Shown here in pieces: positions 14,647 through 22,217 of a stretch of 28,891 nt of DNA; the stretch's first letter is position 1; every line of letters starts with the position of its first letter. The notes under the pieces were generated by a model that was not told the DNA's origin, searched no databases, and saw nothing but the letters and a program-made list of their open reading frames with translations. The stretch covers positions 3,641 to 32,531 of the forward strand of contig PKZN01000081.1 of the NCBI GenBank assembly GCA_003133075.1. Direction: 5' to 3'. A program made the translations under genes and the position numbers. This DNA is from Acidimicrobiaceae bacterium (GTDB lineage Bacteria > Actinomycetota > Acidimicrobiia > Acidimicrobiales > RAAP-2).

Positions 14647-15693
14647 ATGGCCCGGCGAGCGAAAACCCCCGCACCACTGGTGAGTGACCTCGACGCGCGC
14701 AAGGCCACGATCCTCGAGGCCGTGGTCATCGAGCACATCGATACCGCACAGCCGGTCGGTTCCTCCTCCGTGGCGCACCACGCGGACCTCGGAGTCTCCC
14801 CGGCGACCGTGCGCACCGAGATGGTCGCCCTCGAGCGGGAAGGGTACTTAGCCCAACCCCATACCTCGGCCGGACGAGTGCCCACGGACAAGGGGTACCG
14901 CTACTTCGTCGACCACCTCGCCTCGGGCGTCCTGGGCCCGGCCCAACAGTTCCAGGTGAAGGAGTTCTTCACCCACGTTCGCGGTGAGGTCGAAGACGTC
15001 CTCGAACAGACGTCGCTGCTCTTGAGTCAACTCACGAGGTACACCTCGGTCGTGGTCGGCACCGGTCACAGTCGCGCCAGCGTCTTAAGCGTGCAGTTGG
15101 TCAACTTAGACGCGCGTCACCACCTCTTAGTCACCGTCTACTCCGACGGAACGGTCACCAAACACAGCGTGCTCGCGAGCTTTGAAGCGACCCACGTCGA
15201 GGTGACCGAGGCGTCGCGGCAGTTGAACGCCCTGTTGATCGGCACCACGCTCGACGCCACCGTGCAGGTCCCCTCGCGTACCGACACCGTCGCCAAATTG
15301 GTGCGAGAAGCCGTCTCGGTACTGCACGCCGAAGCCCCGACGATGGACGGGGAACAGGTCTACATCGGTGGCTCCTCGCGCGTCGCCGAAGTCTTCGAGG
15401 GCGTCGAGACCGTGCGCAAGGTGCTCAGCATCTTGGAACAGGAGCTCCTCGTGGTCTCCCTGGTCGAGGACATTTTGGAAAAGGGCGTCTCGGTCGCTAT
15501 CGGCTCCGAGCACGGCTACGAGCCGCTCTCGTCGTGCGCGGTGATCGTGGCGCCGGTCTCGGTTGAGGGTGAGACGGTGGGCGCCGTTGGCCTGCTCGGC
15601 CCCACGCGTATGAAGTACCAAGAAGTCATGGCCGCCGCCGAAGCCGTGTCGCAACATCTCACGCATCACTTCGGGGGTGAGGATCGTGGCTAA
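14647..15693 (+). CDS. hrcA: Heat-inducible transcription repressor HrcA
   Basis: HrcA represses chaperone genes by binding CIRCE. The N-terminal winged helix is clear: ARKATILEAVVIEHIDTAQPVGSSS, then LGVSPATVRTEMVALEREGYL and PHTSAGRVPTDKGYRYFVD, all strongly conserved in HrcA. The central and C-terminal parts are the GAF-like and dimerisation regions, ending VGLLGPTRMKYQEVMAAAEAVS. The ATG at 14647 has AAGGAG just upstream. An earlier GTG falls inside the CIRCE repeat and is rejected. It runs directly into dnaJ. Length of 348 residues is normal. Confidence 0.97.
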   Translation: MARRAKTPAPLVSDLDARKATILEAVVIEHIDTAQPVGSSSVAHHADLGVSPATVRTEMVALEREGYLAQPHTSAGRVPTDKGYRYFVDHLASGVLGPAQQFQVKEFFTHVRGEVEDVLEQTSLLLSQLTRYTSVVVGTGHSRASVLSVQLVNLDARHHLLVTVYSDGTVTKHSVLASFEATHVEVTEASRQLNALLIGTTLDATVQVPSRTDTVAKLVREAVSVLHAEAPTMDGEQVYIGGSSRVAEVFEGVETVRKVLSILEQELLVVSLVEDILEKGVSVAIGSEHGYEPLSSCAVIVAPVSVEGETVGAVGLLGPTRMKYQEVMAAAEAVSQHLTHHFGGEDRG

Positions 15694-16783
15694 CCCCGAC
15701 CTCTACGCCGTGCTCGAAGTGGACGCCAGCTGTAGCCAAGAAGAGTTGAAGGTGTCGTATCGTCGCCTCGCGCGCCAGTACCACCCCGACGCGAACACCG
15801 GCGACCCCCAGGCCGAAGCGCGATTCAAGGAAGTCAGCCAGGCCTACGAGATCCTCTCTGATCCTGAGCGACGAGCCAACTACGACCGCTTCGGTTCCGA
15901 CGTCGGCGCGGGACAGAGCCCCTTCGGCGCGGGCTCGGTGCAGGACATCTTCGACATGTTCTTCGGTGGCATGGGGGGCGCCCAGGCCCGACGAGGACCC
16001 CAAAGCGGGCCCGACGCCGAGGTTGCCATCGACATCACGTTAGAAGAGGCCGCCTTCGGCGCAACGCGCGAAGTGACCGTCACGTTGCCCCAGCGCTGTT
16101 CCACCTGTGAGGGATCGGGCTGTGCGCCCGGGACTTCACCGATCACCTGTGAGGAGTGTCAAGGTGCCGGCGAAGTGCGGCGCGTTCGCAACTCCATCCT
16201 CGGCCAGATGGTCACCTCGCAACCCTGCCAGCGTTGTCAGGGGATGGGCTCGCGGATCCAGACGCCCTGTGTGGACTGTCGCGGCGAGGGGCGCCGGCGC
16301 GAGAGCGTGACGTTGAGTGCCCACATCCCCGCGGGCGTCGAGGATGGCTCGACGATGCGACTCGCCGACCGTGGTCCGGCCGGTCCACGAGGTGGGCCCA
16401 ACGGTCGTCTCTTCGTGCACCTGCGCGTGCTCGCCGATGAGCGCTTTCTTCGCAACGGTGACGATCTGCATCACGAGGCGCACGTGGCGTTCTCCCAGGC
16501 GGTCCTCGGCGCGACCATCACCGTGCCGACCTTGCGCGAGAGCGTGGCGATCGACGTCGAAGCCGGCAGCGCAAATGGCACGGTGCATCGCATCCGTCAC
16601 GAGGGGGTCGAGCACTTGCACGGTCGTGGTCGTGGCGACCTCTTCATTCATCTCGTGGTCGACGTGCCCACGGAACTCGATGAGACCTCCGAGGCGCTAC
16701 TTCGCCAGTGGGCGACGCACCGTGGTGAGGCGGTCCAGGAGTCGAGTGGTGGGCTGTTTCGTCGACGCAAGGCGAAGAAGTGA
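15686..16783 (+). CDS. dnaJ: Chaperone protein DnaJ
   Basis: DnaJ stimulates the DnaK ATPase and delivers unfolded clients. The J domain has the HPD tripeptide (33-35) in RRLARQYHPDAN. It is followed by a short glycine-rich linker (GAGQSPFGAGSV), four CxxCxGxG zinc repeats (138-198: CSTCEGSG, CEECQGAG, CQRCQGMG, CVDCRGEG), and the C-terminal client-binding domains (IPAGVEDGSTMRL, GDLFIHLVVDVP). With hrcA it forms the actinobacterial hrcA-dnaJ2 pair; grpE and dnaK are elsewhere. The start is probably GTG 15686, overlapping hrcA by eight bases, with GTGAGG upstream; GTG 15677 is the alternative. It ends in a GTGA overlap with rsmE. Confidence 0.97.
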   Translation: MANPDLYAVLEVDASCSQEELKVSYRRLARQYHPDANTGDPQAEARFKEVSQAYEILSDPERRANYDRFGSDVGAGQSPFGAGSVQDIFDMFFGGMGGAQARRGPQSGPDAEVAIDITLEEAAFGATREVTVTLPQRCSTCEGSGCAPGTSPITCEECQGAGEVRRVRNSILGQMVTSQPCQRCQGMGSRIQTPCVDCRGEGRRRESVTLSAHIPAGVEDGSTMRLADRGPAGPRGGPNGRLFVHLRVLADERFLRNGDDLHHEAHVAFSQAVLGATITVPTLRESVAIDVEAGSANGTVHRIRHEGVEHLHGRGRGDLFIHLVVDVPTELDETSEALLRQWATHRGEAVQESSGGLFRRRKAKK

Positions 16784-17493
16784 ACTACGCGGAGTTCCCA
16801 CGACGCGTCGCCGCGCTCGCGCAGTTTCGCGTGGAGGACCCGGCGAAGCCGGAACTTTCACGGGACGACGAACACCACCTGCGTAAGGTGCTGCGCGCCG
16901 ACAGTGGCGAAGAGATCGTCGTCACAGACGGCAAGGGCTCGTGGTCAATCTGTGAGGTCTTGGAGGGAACACTCGCTCGCGTGAGCGACGTCCAGATGGA
17001 CCCTCGCGCACCCGAGACCACGCTGTACCTGACGCCGTTAAAAGGTGACCGCGCGGAGTGGGCGGTCGCCAAGGCCACCGAGGTGGGCGTCAGTCGTATC
17101 GTGCCCTTGATCGCGGCGCGTATGGTCGTCAAGTTCAAGGGTGAGTCGCGCGAGAAGACCCTCACACGCTGGCGCCGCATCGCTGAAGAGGCCGCGGGTC
17201 AGTGTCGCCGGACCTACGACGTCACCATTGGCGACCCCGTCAAGGTCAAAGAGGTCCAGCCCCTCGTCGCCGTCTGCGACCTCGGCGCGACGGGGAACTG
17301 GGCGGGGCTGCGCAGCGTCGCCATCGGACCCGAAGGCGGATGGGCGCGTGATGAATGGGACCTCGGGCGCCGACGCGTCGGACTCGGTCCGACCGTGCTG
17401 CGCGCCGAGACCGCCGGCGTGGTTGCCGCGTCGCTCCTGGCCTTCCAGGCGGGAAGCTGGGGCTTCACCTTCGACGGCGCGCGAAATGAGTAA
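16780..17493 (+). CDS. rsmE: 16S rRNA (uracil-1498-N3)-methyltransferase
   Basis: RsmE methylates N3 of U1498 in 16S rRNA using S-adenosylmethionine. It is a SPOUT-fold enzyme. The N-terminal PUA-like part contains DDEHHLRKVLRADSGEEIVVTDGKG. The knot motifs are AIGPEGGWARDE (GPEGG at 183-187) and GLGPTVLRAETAGVVA (LRAETA at 207-212), both diagnostic. The KATEVGVSRIVPL segment (98-110) is also typical. The GTG start overlaps the dnaJ stop. The dnaJ-rsmE adjacency is common in Gram-positive bacteria. Confidence 0.96.
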   Translation: MNYAEFPRRVAALAQFRVEDPAKPELSRDDEHHLRKVLRADSGEEIVVTDGKGSWSICEVLEGTLARVSDVQMDPRAPETTLYLTPLKGDRAEWAVAKATEVGVSRIVPLIAARMVVKFKGESREKTLTRWRRIAEEAAGQCRRTYDVTIGDPVKVKEVQPLVAVCDLGATGNWAGLRSVAIGPEGGWARDEWDLGRRRVGLGPTVLRAETAGVVAASLLAFQAGSWGFTFDGARNE

Positions 17494-17508
17494 TGATGAG
17501 AGCACTAG

Positions 17509-17850
17509 ATGAGTGACTGCCTGTTCTGCAAGATCGTTGCGGGCGACATCCCCGCGCAGCTCGTCGCCGAGAGCGACACGGCACTCGCCTTTTACGACAT
17601 CGCCCCCCAGGCACCCGTGCACGTGTTGGTGATCCCCAAGGCCCACGTGACCGACATCAATGAGATCGACGGAGAGCGCCCGGTGATGGACGACTTGATC
17701 GCCCTCGTCCAGCGCGTGGTGGCCGATGAGGGCGTCAAGGACACCGGCTACCGCTTGGTCGTCAACGTCGGTGTCGACGGCCAACAGACAGTGCCGCACC
17801 TGCACATCCACGTACTCGGCGGCCGCCGGATGACCTGGCCGCCCGGATGA
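17509..17850 (+). CDS. HIT family (HinT-like) nucleotide hydrolase
   Basis: A 113-residue histidine triad protein of the HinT/PKCI branch, purine nucleoside phosphoramidase type. The N-terminal CLFCKIVAGDIP and the final VPHLHIHVLGGR are diagnostic, with the triad His97, His99 and His101. A 15-base gap separates it from rsmE, the only real gap in this operon. Its stop overlaps the phoH start (ATGA). Confidence 0.95.
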   Translation: MSDCLFCKIVAGDIPAQLVAESDTALAFYDIAPQAPVHVLVIPKAHVTDINEIDGERPVMDDLIALVQRVVADEGVKDTGYRLVVNVGVDGQQTVPHLHIHVLGGRRMTWPPG

Positions 17851-18809
17851 CCTCACACGCTCCGGCGGACGACGCACTGACCGCGACCACCTCGGTCGCG
17901 AACACCCACCTCATGGCGGGCCTCCTCGGCGCGCGCGACGAACACCTGCGCGTGATCGAGCGATCGTTTCCGAACTCCAAGATCCGCGTCCAGGGCAACG
18001 AGATCGCGGTCACCGGTCCCGACGCGGCGACCGTGCTGCGACTCTTCGACGAACTCATACTCGTGCTCGAAAGCGGGCAGTCCTTGGACACGACGAAGAT
18101 CGCGCGCACCGTCGACATGGTCGCCGACGACCTTCGTCCGAGCGAGGTGCTACGTCACGAGGTGGTGCGCGGCGCTAAGGGCAAGTCCATTCGTCCCTCT
18201 ACCGCGGGCCAGAAGCGCTACACCGAAGCCATCGAGAGTTCGATCGTCACCTTCGGCATCGGACCAGCGGGCACCGGCAAGAGTTACTTGGCCGTCGCCC
18301 AGGCCGTCCAGGCGCTCCATCGCCGCCAGGTCCAACGCATCGTCTTGACGCGTCCGGCCGTCGAGGCGGGCGAGAACCTCGGTTTCTTGCCCGGTGACTT
18401 GATGGCGAAGGTCGACCCGTACCTCCGACCGCTCTACGACGCCCTCTACGACATGGTCGGGGCCGACGGCGCCGCTCGACTGATCGCGAACGGCACCATT
18501 GAAGTCGCACCCCTGGCCTTCATGCGCGGACGTACGTTGAATGACTCGTTCCTCATTCTCGACGAGGCGCAAAACACCACGCCCGAACAGATGAAGATGT
18601 TCCTGACGCGCATTGGCTTTAACTCCAAGGCCGTCGTCAACGGTGACGTCACGCAGATCGACCTCAACGGAAAAAAGAGTGGACTGGTGAACATCGATCA
18701 GATCCTGGCCGAGGTCGAAGGCGTCAGTTTCGTGTACTTGGGCACCAAGGACGTCGTGCGACACCGCATCGTCGCCGACATCGTCGCCGCCTACGAACGC
18801 TCCTCATGA
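17847..18809 (+). CDS. phoH: PhoH-like ATPase
   Basis: A P-loop ATPase with Walker A GPAGTGKS (139-146) and Walker B FLILDEAQN (DEAQ 239-242). Other family markers are VLTRPAVEAGENLGFLPGD, MRGRTLNDSF and NGDVTQIDL. The first 100 residues form the small N-terminal domain found in this PhoH class (PNSKIRVQGNEIAVTG). PhoH-like ATPases are linked to RNA metabolism, and the fixed neighbourhood with ybeY supports a role in rRNA maturation or ribosome quality control. It overlaps both neighbours by ATGA. Confidence 0.95.
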   Translation: MTSHAPADDALTATTSVANTHLMAGLLGARDEHLRVIERSFPNSKIRVQGNEIAVTGPDAATVLRLFDELILVLESGQSLDTTKIARTVDMVADDLRPSEVLRHEVVRGAKGKSIRPSTAGQKRYTEAIESSIVTFGIGPAGTGKSYLAVAQAVQALHRRQVQRIVLTRPAVEAGENLGFLPGDLMAKVDPYLRPLYDALYDMVGADGAARLIANGTIEVAPLAFMRGRTLNDSFLILDEAQNTTPEQMKMFLTRIGFNSKAVVNGDVTQIDLNGKKSGLVNIDQILAEVEGVSFVYLGTKDVVRHRIVADIVAAYERSS

Positions 18810-19312
18810 CGATCGACATCTACGCGGCCGACGAGCAACACGACTTCGAGATTGACCTCGAGCGATGGATCGTGCTCGCGCGCGGCGCCCTCGCGGACGA
18901 GGGCGTGCGCGGACTGGCCGAGGTCTCCTTGATCTTCGCCGACGAGCCCACCATCGCCGACCTCAACCAGCAGTTCATGGGTAAAGACGGTCCGACCGAC
19001 GTCTTGAGCTTCCCCATCGACGGCGAAGTCGAGCCCTCGGGTCGTGTGCCCGACGCCGGTGGCAGCGGACCCGGGGAACCACCCCAGCCCGAGATACCGC
19101 AGTTGATCGGTGACGTGGTGCTCTGCCCGGCGGTCGCCGCGCGCAACGCCATCGAACACGAAGTGGCCTTCGACGACGAAGTGGCTCTCCTCATCGTCCA
19201 CGGGGTCTTACACCTTCTCGGGTGGGACCACGCCGAGGACGAGGAAGCCGAGCGTATGGAGGCGCGCGAGCGAGAGCTCCTCGCTCGCCACTACCGCTCG
19301 ACGACGCCGTGA
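18806..19312 (+). CDS. ybeY: Endoribonuclease YbeY
   Basis: YbeY is a zinc-dependent endoribonuclease used in 16S rRNA 3'-end maturation and 70S quality control. The metal motif H-x3-H-x5-H is seen as HGVLHLLGWDH (132-142). The upstream substrate-groove segment DGPTDVLSFPID (61-72) is conserved. Between that strand and GDVVLCP lies a proline/glycine-rich insertion of about 25 residues (74-98) that is absent from short YbeY proteins such as that of E. coli. It overlaps phoH by ATGA and the CNNM gene by GTGA. Confidence 0.96.
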   Translation: MTIDIYAADEQHDFEIDLERWIVLARGALADEGVRGLAEVSLIFADEPTIADLNQQFMGKDGPTDVLSFPIDGEVEPSGRVPDAGGSGPGEPPQPEIPQLIGDVVLCPAVAARNAIEHEVAFDDEVALLIVHGVLHLLGWDHAEDEEAERMEARERELLARHYRSTTP

Positions 19313-20589
19313 TCGCCGCGGTCTGGCGCGCGGGGGACACGTACCTCGCGGTGGCGGTAGCGATTCTGCTGATGCTCTCGGGGTTCTTCGCGATGTCCGA
19401 GACGTCCTTGACGCGCATGAGCAAGTCCCGTTCCAGGTCGCTGCGCGACCAGGGTCGCCACGGCGCCAAGGCGTTGGTGTCGCTGACCGAGGCGCCAGAA
19501 AAGTTCCTCAATCCGTTGTTGTTGCTCGTGCTGATCTGTCAGCTGGTCTCGGCCACCATGGTCGGCGTGCTCGCGGGACGTCTCTTCGGTGCGGCGGGCG
19601 TCTTCGTCGCGACGGCGGGCGAGGTCATCGTCATCTTCGTTGCCTTCGAGGCGATCCCGAAGAACTTCGCGGTGCAGCACCCCGACGAGGCGGCGCTCTT
19701 GAGTGCCCCGGTCGTGGGCCGGATCCTTCGGTTCTGGCCGGTGCGCTGGATATCCGTCGTGCTGCTGGCGGTCGCCGACGGGGTGATTGGCCTCTTTGGA
19801 CCTAAGGGCGCGAGTCCGCGCATGACCGAGTCCGAGGTGCTGGCCATGGCCGACGTCGCCCACGAGGATGCGGCCATTGAATCGGACGAGCGTGACTTCA
19901 TCCACTCGGTCTTAGAGTTCGGCGACACCATCGTGCGCGAGGTGATGGTCCCGCGCACCGACATCGTGGAGATCGACGACACCGTCACGGTGCGCGAAGC
20001 CCTCGACGTCGCGGTCACCTCGGGTCGCTCACGCCTGCCGGTGCTCGGTGAGGGAATCGACGACGTGGTGGGCATCGTCAACCTTCGTCTCCTGGCCGGA
20101 CTCGTCGCGAACGGCGAGGGCGCGGCGCCCGTGCGCGCCCACATGAGCGAGGCCCAGTTCGTCCCCGAGACCAAGCGTGTGGCGTCGTTGTTGAACGAGA
20201 TTCGTAACGCCAAGAGCCACCTGTTCATCGTGGTCGACGAGTACGGCGGTACCGCGGGGCTGGTGACCTTAGAAGACGTGCTCGAAGAGCTCGTCGGGGA
20301 GATCACCGACGAGTCTGACCCGAGCATCGAGGACGACGATGAGCGGTCCCTCGGGGGCCGCGTCGAGTTGAGCGGTCGGCTCAACATCGACGACGCCAAC
20401 GACGAGTACGGACTGGAACTGCCCAAGGATGGTTGGGACACCGTCGGGGGGCTGGTCCTGGACTTAAAGGGCGGGGTGCCCGACGTCGGTGACGTATTGA
20501 TAACCGAGCGCTACCGATTGACGGTGGTGCGCATGGACGGGCGCCGCGTCGAAGAGGTCCTCGTCGAGCCACTGCCGATCCACCTATGA
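19309..20589 (+). CDS. CNNM/CorC-type membrane protein with CBS domains
   Basis: A 426-residue protein with an N-terminal CNNM (DUF21) transmembrane domain: helices near residues 8-30, about 65-90, about 95-115 and about 135-155. Its first helix ends in the family phrase GFFAMSETSLTRM. This is followed by VLEFGDTIVREVMVPRTDIV leading into a CBS pair (FIVVDEYGGTAGLVTLEDVLEELVGEI) and a C-terminal CorC_HlyC domain (GWDTVGGLVLDLKGGVPDVGD). Members are magnesium or cobalt exporters or regulators. The GTG at 19309 overlaps the ybeY stop as GTGA. The longer reading from 19222 is a ybeY shadow. The gene sits between ybeY and era, as in many actinobacteria. Confidence 0.93.
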   Translation: MIAAVWRAGDTYLAVAVAILLMLSGFFAMSETSLTRMSKSRSRSLRDQGRHGAKALVSLTEAPEKFLNPLLLLVLICQLVSATMVGVLAGRLFGAAGVFVATAGEVIVIFVAFEAIPKNFAVQHPDEAALLSAPVVGRILRFWPVRWISVVLLAVADGVIGLFGPKGASPRMTESEVLAMADVAHEDAAIESDERDFIHSVLEFGDTIVREVMVPRTDIVEIDDTVTVREALDVAVTSGRSRLPVLGEGIDDVVGIVNLRLLAGLVANGEGAAPVRAHMSEAQFVPETKRVASLLNEIRNAKSHLFIVVDEYGGTAGLVTLEDVLEELVGEITDESDPSIEDDDERSLGGRVELSGRLNIDDANDEYGLELPKDGWDTVGGLVLDLKGGVPDVGDVLITERYRLTVVRMDGRRVEEVLVEPLPIHL

Positions 20590-21491
20590 CCCGCGCCGGT
20601 TTCGTCGCAATACTGGGCCGCCCCAACGTCGGAAAGTCCACGCTCGTCAATCAGTTGGTCGGCGCCAAGGTCTCCATCACCGCCGCGTCACCCAACACCA
20701 CCCGTCACGCCATCCGCGGCATCGTCACCGAGGGCGACGTCCAGGTCATCCTCGTCGACACCCCGGGACTCCATCGTCCCAGGACCACCCTCGGTGGGCG
20801 CCTCAATGACACGGCTCGCTCGGCGGCCGACGGGGTCGACGTCATTGCGGCCGTTGTGGAAGCTAACGCCCCCATTGGACCAGGGGACCGTCACGTGATC
20901 GAGACGATGCTCAGCCACGGCCGTGGCGCTGACGGTCCGAAGCTCGTCGTCGTCGTCAACAAGATCGATCGCACCGGCAAGGAGTCGGTCGCGTCGCAGC
21001 TGCTCGCGGCGAGTGTCGTGGTCGATGAGATCGCCGCCGAGAAACACCACCTCGACGCCGCGTCGCGCGTGGAGTACTTTCCCCTGTCGGCCAAGACCGG
21101 GGAGGGCGCCGAAGAGTTGATGGCCTTTCTTCGTCCAGCCATGCCCGACTCGCCCTTCCTCTTCCCCGACGAGGAGGTCTCGGACGTCACCGAGGCGACG
21201 TGGATCGCGGAACTGGTACGCGAGCAACTCGTGCGCAAGACCAAGCAGGAGCTGCCCCACTCGATCCACTGTCGGGTAGTCGAGTTCGAGTGGCCGCACG
21301 TCACCGTCGAGATCCTCGTTGAGCGCGAATCCCAAAAGGGCATGGTGATCGGGAAGAAGGGCCAGCTCTTAAAGGACGTCGGCATCGCCGCGCGCAGTCA
21401 ACTACCCGAGGGCATGTACTTAGAACTCAAGGTGCGCGTGGAGCCGGGTTGGCAGAAACGCGACGACGTCTTGGACCGCTTCGGCTACTAG
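20586..21491 (+). CDS. era: GTPase Era
   Basis: Era binds 16S rRNA near its 3' end and checks 30S maturation. GTPase motifs are G1 GRPNVGKST (11-19), G3 DTPG, and G4 NKID. The C-terminal KH domain has the GMVIGKKGQLLKDVGIAAR loop, the RNA-contact segment. Length of 301 residues is normal. It starts in an ATGA overlap with the CNNM gene and ends the hrcA-era run. The convergent FMN reductase begins its 3' end 27 bases on. I see no strong terminator in that gap. Confidence 0.97.
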   Translation: MTRAGFVAILGRPNVGKSTLVNQLVGAKVSITAASPNTTRHAIRGIVTEGDVQVILVDTPGLHRPRTTLGGRLNDTARSAADGVDVIAAVVEANAPIGPGDRHVIETMLSHGRGADGPKLVVVVNKIDRTGKESVASQLLAASVVVDEIAAEKHHLDAASRVEYFPLSAKTGEGAEELMAFLRPAMPDSPFLFPDEEVSDVTEATWIAELVREQLVRKTKQELPHSIHCRVVEFEWPHVTVEILVERESQKGMVIGKKGQLLKDVGIAARSQLPEGMYLELKVRVEPGWQKRDDVLDRFGY

Positions 21492-21518
21492 GGGACGGGC
21501 GCCGCTCGTCGGACGGGA

Positions 21519-22166
21519 CTACGCCGACCCCTCGAGCGCGGCGACCATCTGCGCGTCGATGGCCCGGGTCTGTTCGGTGTAGGGGAACATCACTGCATCG
21601 AGGTCGCGCAGTTGCCAGCTCGCATCGACGTCCTCGTCGGTGATTACCACCTCTAAATGATCGGCGAGTTCGATCATATGGAGGCCCCGCAAGAGACCGC
21701 TGAACTGGTCGGCGGCGCGACTGCCGCCGTGGGTGCCGTAGGTGACGAAGCTGGCGGGCTTCTCGGCCCACTCGGCGTAGAGGAAGTCGAGCGCGTTCTT
21801 CAGTGGCGCCGGGTATCCCCAGTTGTATTGGGGAAAGACGAAGATGAAACCGTCGTAGGCCGAAACGATCCGACTCCAAGCTTTGGTGTGTTCGTGTTCG
21901 TAGTTGCCGAGGGCGGCCATCAGGGGTTCGTCGAGAAACGGCAGGTTGACCTCTGCGAGGTCGAGGGTCTCGTAGCGCAGCGTGCCGCCGACCCGCGCGA
22001 CCGCGCTCACCCATGCCGCGATACCGGGGCAGATCCGACCGGGGCGCGTGCTCCCAATGACGACGGCGACCCTCCGAACGCGTGGTAACGGCGTCGAGTC
22101 TGCGTCGGTACGAGCCTGCTCGCTCGGCGTCACACTCGCCTCCGCCGTACTCATTTCAACTGCCAT
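21519..22166 (-). CDS. NAD(P)H-dependent FMN reductase family protein
   Basis: A flavodoxin-like fold protein of the NADPH-dependent FMN reductase family. The phosphate-binding loop is VIGSTRPGR (about 36-44), and the flavin-contact segment is FPQYNWGYPAPLKNALDFL, both diagnostic. A third strand, FVTYGTHGGSRAADQF, completes the pattern. The first 30 residues look disordered and unconserved, so the true start may be later; the ATG at 22154 is an alternative with the same lack of a strong ribosome-binding site. It lies 51 bases after the DinG-like gene on the same strand and is probably read with it. Physiological substrate unknown. Confidence 0.88.
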   Translation of the reverse strand: MAVEMSTAEASVTPSEQARTDADSTPLPRVRRVAVVIGSTRPGRICPGIAAWVSAVARVGGTLRYETLDLAEVNLPFLDEPLMAALGNYEHEHTKAWSRIVSAYDGFIFVFPQYNWGYPAPLKNALDFLYAEWAEKPASFVTYGTHGGSRAADQFSGLLRGLHMIELADHLEVVITDEDVDASWQLRDLDAVMFPYTEQTRAIDAQMVAALEGSA

Positions 22167-22217
22167 CGCCGCAGTGTCGTGGAACGACCGGCTGTCTCGT
22201 CGTGGTCGAAGAAACCC

